A program made the translations under genes and the position numbers. The notes below the pieces were generated by a model that ran no database searches, was not told where the DNA came from, and worked only from the letters and a program-made list of their open reading frames with translations. Below are positions 1-5,074 of a DNA stretch of 5,074 nucleotides, piece by piece; the first letter of the stretch is position 1; the number at the start of each line of letters is the position of its first letter. The stretch is from positions 1 through 5,074 of the forward strand of contig JAEWFH010000172.1 of the NCBI GenBank assembly GCA_023388955.1, written 5' to 3'. This DNA is from Pseudomonadota bacterium. GTDB lineage: Bacteria; Pseudomonadota; Gammaproteobacteria; Xanthomonadales; Xanthomonadaceae.

Positions 1-671
1 TTGGCCGCCAGCGAAGCCCGGTCCAACCGGTCCAGCAATGCGGTCAGCCCCGCCAGGTCGCGATCCACCCGACGCAGCAGCCAGTCCAGCGCGGCCTCGT
101 CGAACTCCCACCCGCGGCGGCGGGCGCGCTGGCGCAGCACTTCCCGGCGGCCCTCCTCGTCCAGCGGGTGCAGGACGACGCGGGTGCACTGGGACAGCCG
201 CGAGCGCAGGTCCGGCAGCCCTGGGGGCAGGCCGTCGGGCGCCACCCGCGCGGCGTAGAGCAGCCCCGTCCCGGCAGCGCGGGCCCGGTTGTGGGCATCG
301 AACAGCGCCAGCTCGTCCTCGCGCTCCCCGGCGACCGCGTCCAGCCCGTCCAGGGCCAGCAGGTCACCGCCTTCGAGCGCCTCCAATGCCTGGCGCAGGC
401 GCCCGGCCGCACTGGCCAGCGGCAGGTAGGTGGCCCGTCGCCCGGCCTCGTGGGCCAGGGCGCAGGTCGCCAGCAGCAGGTGGGTCTTGCCGGTGCCGGC
501 GGGTCCGGTGACGTACACAGCCTCGCCCCCGCCGGTGGCCAGGGCGTGCAGCTGGCCGGCCACGCCTGCGGGCGCGCCGACGAAGGTTTCGAGCCGCTGG
601 TCGGCGGGATGCCGCAGCGCCAGTGGCAGCTGCGGTGGTTCCGCGACCCGGCGGGGCCAGTCCGGATTCAC
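1..671 (-). CDS. hda: DnaA regulatory inactivator Hda (3' end cut by window edge)
   Basis: Hda is a DnaA-like AAA+ ATPase. In known systems it binds the DNA-loaded sliding clamp and stimulates ATP hydrolysis by DnaA, which prevents re-initiation of replication. The 223 visible residues carry, in order, a clamp-binding-like motif QLPLAL (14-19), Walker A GPAGTGKT (56-63), a Walker B-like LLALDGLD (104-111), the LPDLRSRL segment (152-159) that in the family holds the arginine finger, and the sensor II region DRDLAGL (203-209). The last visible residues, LDRASLAA, match the region shortly before the family's C-terminus, so perhaps 15 to 20 residues are missing. The GTG at 669-671 is chosen because it overlaps the permease stop as GTGA and is preceded by GGAGCAG. 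I found no ATG start before the clamp motif. The Walker B acidic pair is spaced as D-G-L-D rather than D-D. Translation is probably coupled to the permease gene. Confidence 0.93.
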   Translation of the reverse strand, partial: MNPDWPRRVAEPPQLPLALRHPADQRLETFVGAPAGVAGQLHALATGGGEAVYVTGPAGTGKTHLLLATCALAHEAGRRATYLPLASAAGRLRQALEALEGGDLLALDGLDAVAGEREDELALFDAHNRARAAGTGLLYAARVAPDGLPPGLPDLRSRLSQCTRVVLHPLDEEGRREVLRQRARRRGWEFDEAALDWLLRRVDRDLAGLTALLDRLDRASLAA

Positions 672-1819
672 TCCTGCTCCGGCTCCCGGGGGTACTGCGA
701 CGGATCGCCGTCGACCACGATCCGGTTGTTGTGGCCGGCGTACAGGCGGCTGTGGGTGTAGCGCTCCTCGGCGAAACGCAGCAACACGTTGGCCACCGCC
801 GCGCACGGCAGCGCGATCAGCATCCCCAGGAAGCCGAACAGCGTGCCGCCAGCCATCACCGCGAAGATCACCGCCACCGGATGCAGGCCGATGCGGTCGC
901 CGACCATCTTTGGCGTCAGCCAGTAGCTCTCGATCACCTGGCCCAGCCCGAACACCACCAGCACCCCGGCCACGTGCTGCCAGGTACCGAACTGCACCAG
1001 CGCCGCCACGCAGCCCATGATCACGCCGCTGGCCGGGCCCACGTAGGGCACGAAGGTCAGCAGGCCGGCGATGATGCCGATCAGCAGGCCCAGGTCCAGG
1101 CCCACCAGCCACAGCCCCACGCCATACATCGCGCCCAGGATCAGCATCACCAGGAACTGCCCGCGCAGGAACCCGCCCAGCACGTCGCTGGATTCGGTGG
1201 CCAGGCGCTTGACCGTCGCCAGGTGGTCACGCGGCACCAGCGAGGCCACCTTGGCCACCAGCAGGTCCCAGTCGCGCAGGGCAAAGAAGGTGATCACCGG
1301 CAACAGCACCACGTTGGCGGCAAACGCCACCAGGGCGAAGCCCGAGCGCGACAGGTAGCCCAGCGCGGTGCTGGCAAAGCCACCGGCGCGGTCCCAGTTC
1401 TCGCGGATCAGGTCGAACACCCGGCTGAAGTCGAGCCAGGAGGAAATGTCGATGCCGGTGCGTGCCTCCAGCCAGGGCATCGCGGTGGTCAATACCCAGC
1501 CCCGGTAGGACGGGATCGCGGTGACCAGGGTCTGGATCTGGTCGCGGATCATCGGCACCAGTAATAACAGGAACAGCACCAGCACCAGGGTCATCGCGGT
1601 GAAGACCAGGATCACCGCCGTGTTGCGCGAGCGCCCGGAACGCTCCAGCCGGTCCACCAGCGGGTCGCCCAGCCAGCCCAGCAGGGCACCGAGCACGAAC
1701 GGACTCAGGATCGGCGACAGCAGCCACACCACCCACAACACGAACAGCACCACCGCAGCCAACTGCAGCCGGCGCAGGAAGCGGGCAATCTCCTGCAGCG
1801 GGTCGGTGATCGGCTGCAT
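668..1819 (-). CDS. AI-2E transporter family / PerM-like permease
   Basis: This is a 383-aa polytopic inner-membrane protein of the AI-2E transporter family (Pfam PF01594; E. coli PerM and TqsA are relatives). Hydrophobic segments are visible at about 19-48, 67-90, 159-181, 221-240, 242-275, 282-300 and 313-347. They surround a soluble stretch at about 91-158, as expected for the family. Typical family stretches are GFLRGQFLVM (216-225), LTFVPYVGP (254-262) and an ESYWLTPKMVGDRIGLHP block (297-314). The C-terminus is a charged cytoplasmic-looking tail. The substrate cannot be told from sequence, since family members have been linked to signal export or ion exchange and many are uncharacterised. 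I chose the ATG at 1817-1819, 1 nt after the DUF2066 stop. An upstream in-frame ATG at 1892-1894 would overlap that gene by 74 nt and add 25 arginine-rich residues. There is no clear ribosome binding site, which fits re-initiation after the upstream stop. The stop overlaps the hda start. Confidence 0.92.
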   Translation of the reverse strand: MQPITDPLQEIARFLRRLQLAAVVLFVLWVVWLLSPILSPFVLGALLGWLGDPLVDRLERSGRSRNTAVILVFTAMTLVLVLFLLLLVPMIRDQIQTLVTAIPSYRGWVLTTAMPWLEARTGIDISSWLDFSRVFDLIRENWDRAGGFASTALGYLSRSGFALVAFAANVVLLPVITFFALRDWDLLVAKVASLVPRDHLATVKRLATESSDVLGGFLRGQFLVMLILGAMYGVGLWLVGLDLGLLIGIIAGLLTFVPYVGPASGVIMGCVAALVQFGTWQHVAGVLVVFGLGQVIESYWLTPKMVGDRIGLHPVAVIFAVMAGGTLFGFLGMLIALPCAAVANVLLRFAEERYTHSRLYAGHNNRIVVDGDPSQYPREPEQE

Positions 1820-1820
1820 G

Positions 1821-3011
1821 TCAGCGCAGGCGGTACGTGGCGCTGCCGGCGGCAGGCGCCGGTCGCGGACCGGCTTCGCCCGGCAGCGCGTCATCGCCCG
1901 CCAGGACCGCCTCGCCCGGCAGCGGCGGCGTGTATTCGGCTACCAGCACGTCATCGCCCTCGATCATCAGTTCGAAGCCCGGCAGGCCGGAGACGAGCAC
2001 GAGCTCGTACTCCATCCGGCCCGGGACCGCCTGCAGCGGGCGGATCGCCTGCACCACCGCCAGGCCCTGCAGGTAGCCGGACAGGCGCAGGTAGTCCTCG
2101 GCGCTGTCGATGCCGGTGAAGGCAACCCGGTATTCACCGGCCTCGCCGGTCACCGTGCGCTTGGCGTAGCGCGCGACCAGCGCGTCGGCGGCGCCGTCGG
2201 CGCCGGTGGCCAGGACCTGGCGCGGGCTGGCGCCGTCCTCCGACCACTGCGAGAGCACTTCGCCGTCGTCGAGGAAGCTCCAGTCCGCCTTCCAGCCGCC
2301 GCCACTGCGGTACATCTTGCCGACCAGCTGCATCGGCGAGCGGTAGCGCGAGGAGGCCTGGCGCACCGCCACGGTGTCGCCGCGCCAGATCGCCGCCACC
2401 AGCGCGCGCTCGGCGGCGCTGCCACCCGGCAGGCCCAGCTGGTAGCCGCGCACCCTGGCCCGGTCCAGGGTGGGGCGTGCCGCGTCGGCCTGCGGTACCC
2501 CGACCAGGCGCGGCCCGCTGCCGTCGTCGATCGCCAGCCACAGCACCGGCTTCGGACGCGGCGTCGGCCACACCGCCAGGCCCAGCGCGGAGGCCAGTGC
2601 GTCCACCTTGTCCTCGTCGAAATGCACCACCAGGGTCGTGGTGAAGGTCGGCGCGCCACTGGCCGACCGCCCCTCGTCCTGGCGGTAGGCGTGGTCGCGC
2701 ACGTAGCGGCCGGCCTGGCGCAACTCGTTGCGCACGCCCGGCGCCGAGGCCGCGGTGCTGTCACCGGAAAGCTTGCCCAGCACCTGCGCCAGCGCCTGGG
2801 CGAAACCCCGCTCGCGCTCGCCCTCGGCCTGGCTGTTGACCTGGACCTCGGCCGAGTACATGTCCGTCGCGCCCGGACGGTCGCCTTCCACCCGCTGGGC
2901 CGCCGCCGGCGCGACGGCGAGCAGGCAGGCGAACAACAGCGCCATCGTGGCCAGCCAGCGGCCGGCCGCAGCGCGTGGGTATTCGATCAGGTGGCCGGTC
3001 GCACGCGCCAT
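1821..3011 (-). CDS. secreted DUF2066 domain protein
   Basis: This is a 396-aa protein of unknown biochemical function that matches the DUF2066 family. Proteobacterial members are exported and, as I recall, often sit beside purM, the PerM-type permease and hda. The N-terminus has a signal peptide: basic residues in the first 22, a hydrophobic core MALLFACLLAVAPA (23-36), and probable cleavage after APAAA (38). The family's opening motif is visible as MYSAEVQVNSQAEGERERGF (51-70), followed by ALAQVLGKLSGD. A second block, LVVHFDEDKVDALASALGL (127-145), leads into VWPTPRPKPVLWLAIDD (147-163). The rest is less conserved and ends in a Pro/Ala-rich tail containing two LPGEA copies. The ATG at 3009-3011 is preferred because GGAG lies 6 nt upstream and it gives a proper signal peptide. 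ATGs further upstream, up to 3215, would run back into the ankyrin gene. The stop is 1 nt before the permease ATG. Function remains unassigned. Confidence 0.88.
   Translation of the reverse strand: MARATGHLIEYPRAAAGRWLATMALLFACLLAVAPAAAQRVEGDRPGATDMYSAEVQVNSQAEGERERGFAQALAQVLGKLSGDSTAASAPGVRNELRQAGRYVRDHAYRQDEGRSASGAPTFTTTLVVHFDEDKVDALASALGLAVWPTPRPKPVLWLAIDDGSGPRLVGVPQADAARPTLDRARVRGYQLGLPGGSAAERALVAAIWRGDTVAVRQASSRYRSPMQLVGKMYRSGGGWKADWSFLDDGEVLSQWSEDGASPRQVLATGADGAADALVARYAKRTVTGEAGEYRVAFTGIDSAEDYLRLSGYLQGLAVVQAIRPLQAVPGRMEYELVLVSGLPGFELMIEGDDVLVAEYTPPLPGEAVLAGDDALPGEAGPRPAPAAGSATYRLR
1876..1924 (-). repeat. two 13-bp direct repeats encoding LPGEA twice in the DUF2066 tail
   Basis: TCGCCCGGCAGCG occurs at 1876-1888 and again at 1912-1924 on the plus strand, 36 bp (12 codons) apart. 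The two copies read in frame as LPGEA near the C-terminus of the DUF2066 protein. This is probably a small internal duplication in a disordered Pro/Ala-rich tail. Confidence 0.55.
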
Positions 3012-3017
3012 GGGAAG

Positions 3018-3021
3018 CTCC
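3018..3021 (-). promoter_or_regulatory. Shine-Dalgarno site of the DUF2066 gene
   Basis: GGAG on the minus strand lies 6 nt before the ATG at 3009-3011. None of the alternative upstream in-frame ATGs was favoured by both a ribosome binding site and a signal peptide, so this site decides the start. Confidence 0.7.
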
Positions 3022-3061
3022 GCAGGTTGCAGCATCAGCAGCCCGAAATGGTGCCGCATGG

Positions 3062-3089
3062 GGGCAGGCGCGTCCATCGGTGCCTGCCC
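3062..3089. repeat. perfect 8-bp inverted repeat in the ankyrin-DUF2066 gap
   Basis: GGGCAGGC (3062-3069) and GCCTGCCC (3082-3089) are exact reverse complements separated by 12 bases. They could form a GC-rich hairpin in the transcript between the ankyrin gene stop (3110) and the DUF2066 start (3011). No T-run follows on either strand, so this is not a standard intrinsic terminator. It could be a weak attenuator, an mRNA-stabilising hairpin or chance in GC-rich DNA. Confidence 0.5.
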
Positions 3090-3109
3090 TTCGCCCGCGC
3101 GCGTGGGAC

Positions 3110-3841
3110 TCAGGGCTCCGGCCCGCAGGTACGGGCACCCTGGACCAGAGGGGCAAGCCCCCGCTCCGCCGCCAGGCGGGCGATGGTCTCCCTGTGCCGT
3201 GGCTCCTGTCCGCACACGTCGTAACCCGCGTCGAGCAGCAATGTCGCCAATTGGGGATGCCCGGACAGGAGCGCGAACATCATCGCGTCACCGCCATCGC
3301 GCCGGTAGCCCGGCTCCGCGCCTGCCTCCAGGAGGGTTTGCGCAACGCGGGCACTGCCGCACGAGCCGGCCTGCAGTAGCGCAGGGCCCAGAATCGCGGA
3401 CGTGGAAGGCACGTCGCTGCGGGTGAGCAGGAGCCGTAGCGCCCGTGCCGAGTCCGCGGTCGCAGCTGCCACCAGCAGGTGCTCCACGACCGGTGGCTCC
3501 ATTGGGCCCACGGCCGACAGTGCGCGGTCCGCGGCTTCCGGATCATCCACCCACATCGCGTGCAGCAACTCGCGCTGCTCGGGCCGCAGATCTCCCGCCC
3601 ACGCCGCCGGCAGGAAGACGGCCTCGGCAGCCTCCCCACCATCCGCGAGCATCACCGCCGCCAGGGCGGCAGCAGATACGCAGGGCTCTCCGAAACCCGA
3701 CTCCACGCCGAGTGCCCGCGGTCCCCCTTCCTCCTGCGGATCGCCGTTGGTGACATTGAAAGGCGGCGCACCCGCGGAAACAGGTGAAAAATGCGCCCAG
3801 AGCCCCAGCACGGAAGCACAGGCTAACGCACACGCCCTCAT
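3110..3841 (-). CDS. secreted ankyrin-repeat protein, candidate immunity protein
   Basis: This is a 243-aa protein with a likely Sec signal peptide: R2, a hydrophobic core ALACASVLGLW, and plausible cleavage after VSA at residue 23. It should therefore act in the periplasm. Degenerate ankyrin repeats fill the rest, at about 117-146, 147-179 (LLEAGAEPGY is typical) and 180-210 (GGDAMMFALLSGHPQLATLLLDAGYDV is the clearest), perhaps with a diverged fourth at 84-115. Four cysteines remain after cleavage (54, 160, 210, 239), so disulphides are possible. Its ATG overlaps the stop of the preceding 183-aa gene as ATGA (3838-3841). The ribosome binding site there is poor, so translation is probably coupled. 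Ankyrin repeats are protein-binding scaffolds, and they are a known immunity-type domain in polymorphic toxin loci. Exported ankyrin proteins also have other roles, for example beside catalase genes. The immunity role is inference; the ankyrin fold is fairly clear. One counted line (3601-3660) has 45/60 G+C, like the core genes. Confidence 0.8.
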   Translation of the reverse strand: MRACALACASVLGLWAHFSPVSAGAPPFNVTNGDPQEEGGPRALGVESGFGEPCVSAAALAAVMLADGGEAAEAVFLPAAWAGDLRPEQRELLHAMWVDDPEAADRALSAVGPMEPPVVEHLLVAAATADSARALRLLLTRSDVPSTSAILGPALLQAGSCGSARVAQTLLEAGAEPGYRRDGGDAMMFALLSGHPQLATLLLDAGYDVCGQEPRHRETIARLAAERGLAPLVQGARTCGPEP

Positions 3842-4389
3842 TTCCGGAGTTCACTTTGTAAAAAATTGAGAAATACATCCTCCGCGGAGCCGCCGTTGTC
3901 GTAAAGTGACCAATCTATTTGTGCGGCATTCCAATTAATTAGCGAACCCGGCGCGTGAGGCGCATGTACTCCAGCCGCCCTATAGTATGCGATGTCCCTC
4001 AGAGCAGACTGGATGGTGATCTTCGCAAGATTGACCGAAAGGTTGGAATAATCAATAGCAGAAAACACAGAGCCCGCAGCCCCTGTGTTTGCAGAAGCCA
4101 ATTCGGCCAACTGAATAAAAGCTTTGAGGATCTCCCGCTCTTGCTCATTAAGAATATTATCTTCGCCCTGACCTATACTATCAACATCCCTATCGTATGG
4201 TGGCGCCATATTACTAGGAAAGCCGATCATGGACATAAACCAGAGGAAGACGCTGTCGGAGCTATAATCTCCATCCGGCTTTGAAGCAACTACACGGGGA
4301 AGGTCGACAATATTATCAAACCCGGAGCCCCCCGCCCCAGATCCAAAGCTAGAATTGGAAGGAAAGCTGCTTACCGGCGAAACTTGCAT
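3838..4389 (-). CDS. unrecognised 183-aa A/T-rich protein, candidate effector
   Basis: I do not recognise this protein. It has 183 residues, no cysteine, and about 21 acidic against 10 basic residues. The N-terminus is a Ser/Gly/Pro/Asn-rich, probably disordered stretch (residues 4-24) with no Sec signal peptide. A hydrophobic patch VFLWFMSMIGF (47-57), an acidic linker (65-78), and two likely helices at about 79-100 and 116-139 follow. The C-terminal part is rich in Trp, Asn and Asp. A soluble helical fold is plausible, and no catalytic motif is evident. The ATG at 4387-4389 is chosen because AAAAGGAG ends 7 nt upstream. An in-frame ATG at 4459-4461 has no such site. Codons ending in A/T (GAT, AAT, ATT, ATA, TTA) and AGG are common, unlike the neighbours, which suggests acquisition. 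The gene overlaps the exported ankyrin protein gene as ATGA. Together these fit a secreted effector with its immunity partner, but a regulator or structural protein cannot be excluded. Confidence 0.8.
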   Translation of the reverse strand: MQVSPVSSFPSNSSFGSGAGGSGFDNIVDLPRVVASKPDGDYSSDSVFLWFMSMIGFPSNMAPPYDRDVDSIGQGEDNILNEQEREILKAFIQLAELASANTGAAGSVFSAIDYSNLSVNLAKITIQSALRDIAYYRAAGVHAPHAPGSLINWNAAQIDWSLYDNGGSAEDVFLNFLQSELRK

Positions 4390-4396
4390 AGCACAA

Positions 4397-4404
4397 CTCC
4401 TTTT
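4397..4404 (-). promoter_or_regulatory. strong Shine-Dalgarno site of the 183-aa gene
   Basis: AAAAGGAG on the minus strand ends 7 nt before the ATG at 4387-4389. It is the best ribosome binding site in the window. It fixes the start of the 183-aa protein and supports that gene against the open frame on the opposite strand. Confidence 0.8.
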
Positions 4405-4412
4405 GTGGTGGA

Positions 4413-4442
4413 TACCCCCGCATTGCCCTACACTTGGGGGTA
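4413..4442. promoter_or_regulatory. TACCCCC-N16-GGGGGTA inverted repeat, candidate operator
   Basis: TACCCCC (4413-4419) and GGGGGTA (4436-4442) are exact reverse complements with centres about 23 bp apart, roughly two helical turns. The site lies 24-53 bp upstream of the 183-aa gene start, in the divergent region with purM. The spacing suits a dimeric regulator, and the RNA hairpin would have a large 16-nt loop. No regulator family is recognised from the arms, and a chance occurrence is possible. Confidence 0.4.
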
Positions 4443-4567
4443 CGCCTAGGTGAACGTCCATGCATGTGCCGCGACTGTCAACTGGCTGAGGGAAGAACTG
4501 CGCGCGGCGGCTTCCCTATCGCGGACCCAAGTGCAGGTGCGACCGGGAAACCGCAGCCGGTTGGTGT

Positions 4568-4576
4568 TGGTAGAAT
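4568..4576 (+). promoter_or_regulatory. candidate extended -10 promoter of purM
   Basis: TGG-TAGAAT matches an extended -10 element (TGnTATAAT) with one mismatch and lies 32 nt before the purM GTG. Transcription would start near 4582-4585, leaving a leader of about 25 nt. No good -35 hexamer lies 16-18 bp upstream (AAACCG at 4548-4553), which is tolerable for an extended -10 promoter. The stretch is otherwise GC-rich, so the element stands out. Confidence 0.5.
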
Positions 4577-4608
4577 CGCCCGCCAGCACCGCCCCCGGAC
4601 AAGCCATC

Positions 4609-5074
4609 GTGACCGACCCCAGCCGCAGCCCCACCCCCCGCGTTCCCTTGACCTACCGCGATGCGGGCGTCGACATCGACGCCGGCAACGAGCTGGTCGA
4701 GCGCATCAAGCCGCTGGTCAAGCGCAGTTTCCGGCCCGAGGTGATGGGCGGGCTGGGCGGCTTCGGCGCGCTGTTCGACCTGTCCGGCAAGTACCGCGAA
4801 CCGGTGCTGGTGTCCGGCACCGATGGCGTGGGCACCAAGCTCAAGCTCGCCCAGCAGCTGGGCCGGCACGACACCATCGGCATCGACCTGGTCGCCATGT
4901 GCGTCAACGACGTGCTGGTACAGGGTGCCGAGCCACTGTTCTTCCTGGACTACTTCGCCACCGGCAGGCTCGACATCGACACCGCCGCGGCGGTGGTCGG
5001 CGGCATCGCCCGCGGCTGCGAGGAGGCCGGCTGCGCGCTGATCGGCGGCGAGACCGCGGAGATGCCGGACATGT
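4609..5074 (+). CDS. purM: phosphoribosylformylglycinamidine cyclo-ligase (AIR synthetase), 3' end missing
   Basis: PurM converts FGAM and ATP to aminoimidazole ribonucleotide, the fifth step of de novo purine synthesis, as a cytosolic homodimer. The 155 visible residues are very close to known PurM proteins: TYRDAGVDIDAGN (15-27), RPEVMGGLGGFGALF (42-56), the nucleotide-binding segment VSGTDGVGTKLKLA (68-81), IGIDLVAMCVNDVLVQGAEP (90-109), FFLDYFATG (111-119), and CALIGGETAEMPDM (142-155) at the window edge. E. coli PurM has 345 residues, so a little under half is present. The GTG at 4609-4611 is chosen because its VTDP opening and distance to TYRDAG match the E. coli start (MTDK...SYKDAG) and it lies downstream of the candidate promoter. 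The ribosome binding site is weak. The frame stays open upstream to 4450. The gene is divergent from all the others here, and purN commonly follows it in related genomes. Confidence 0.96.
   Translation, partial: MTDPSRSPTPRVPLTYRDAGVDIDAGNELVERIKPLVKRSFRPEVMGGLGGFGALFDLSGKYREPVLVSGTDGVGTKLKLAQQLGRHDTIGIDLVAMCVNDVLVQGAEPLFFLDYFATGRLDIDTAAAVVGGIARGCEEAGCALIGGETAEMPDM

Noticed and set aside
3012..3215. Longer DUF2066 start at 3215 or at other upstream ATGs
   Set aside because: It would overlap the ankyrin gene and bury the signal peptide behind a Gly/Pro-rich extension. The ATG at 3009-3011 has GGAG at 6 nt.
1521..3224. Long open frame of 567 codons on the plus strand
   Set aside because: It is antisense to the permease and DUF2066 genes. 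Its translation is a low-complexity Arg/His/Gln/Ala mixture with no domain, as expected from stop-poor high-GC DNA, and the minus-strand genes have clear family motifs.
3815..3841. Lipoprotein lipobox (ALAC) in the ankyrin protein signal
   Set aside because: The cysteine is at residue 8, too close to the N-terminus for a working lipobox. An ordinary signal peptidase I site after residue 23 fits better.
4144..4192. EF-hand-like calcium loop in the 183-aa protein (DRDVDSIGQGEDNILNEQE)
   Set aside because: The acidic residues and following helix look suggestive, but no register places D, D/N, G, a hydrophobic residue and E at the required loop positions.
3955..4284. Open frame of 109 codons on the plus strand inside the 183-aa gene
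   Set aside because: It has no convincing ribosome binding site, while the minus-strand frame has a strong one and an ATGA link to the ankyrin gene. It is most likely a shadow.
3110..4389. Insertion sequence or integration-site borders around the two-gene cassette
   Set aside because: I looked for matching direct or inverted repeats near 3060-3110 and 4390-4450 and found only chance-length matches such as TGCCCT. There is no transposase or integrase in the window.
4390..4461. 24-residue N-terminal extension of the 183-aa protein from the ATG at 4459-4461
   Set aside because: There is no ribosome binding site, it would run through the inverted repeat, and the ATG at 4387-4389 has AAAAGGAG 7 nt upstream.
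4476..4481. Perfect TTGACA on the minus strand as a -35 box for the 183-aa gene
   Set aside because: At 15-19 bp spacing no hexamer resembles TATAAT (GACGTT at 17 bp is poor), so I do not call a promoter from it.

Overview
The window looks chromosomal and comes from a high-GC gammaproteobacterium, most likely of the order Xanthomonadales (Xanthomonas/Stenotrophomonas/Lysobacter/Luteimonas-like). This rests on recalled gene order (purM divergent from a DUF2066 gene, followed by a PerM-type permease and hda), on the protein sequences, and on a G+C content reaching about 80% in the core genes. No alignment was run.

Layout, right to left. purM (4609 to the right edge, plus strand, 3' end missing) encodes the AIR synthetase of purine synthesis. 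A 219-bp divergent intergenic region (4390-4608) holds a likely purM promoter and a perfect TACCCCC/GGGGGTA inverted repeat. Reading left on the minus strand are five genes. First come an unrecognised 183-aa, cysteine-free, acidic protein (3838-4389) and a secreted ankyrin-repeat protein (3110-3841) joined to it by an ATGA overlap. A 98-bp gap with a short hairpin follows. Then come a secreted DUF2066 protein (1821-3011), an AI-2E/PerM family permease (668-1819, 1 nt after the DUF2066 stop) and hda (edge to 671, GTGA overlap with the permease gene, 3' end cut off).

The DUF2066-permease-hda trio is a tightly packed, probably translationally coupled core operon. Hda is the DnaA-inactivating regulator of replication initiation. 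The two genes between this operon and purM look like an accessory cassette. The first has A/T-rich codons and a strong Shine-Dalgarno sequence, and the second has a signal peptide and three or four degenerate ankyrin repeats. A small non-Sec protein coupled to an exported ankyrin protein is the architecture expected of an effector with its periplasmic immunity protein. I cannot assign a toxin fold, so this is a hypothesis and the main item for follow-up. No RNA genes, CRISPR arrays, transposases or clear terminators were seen.
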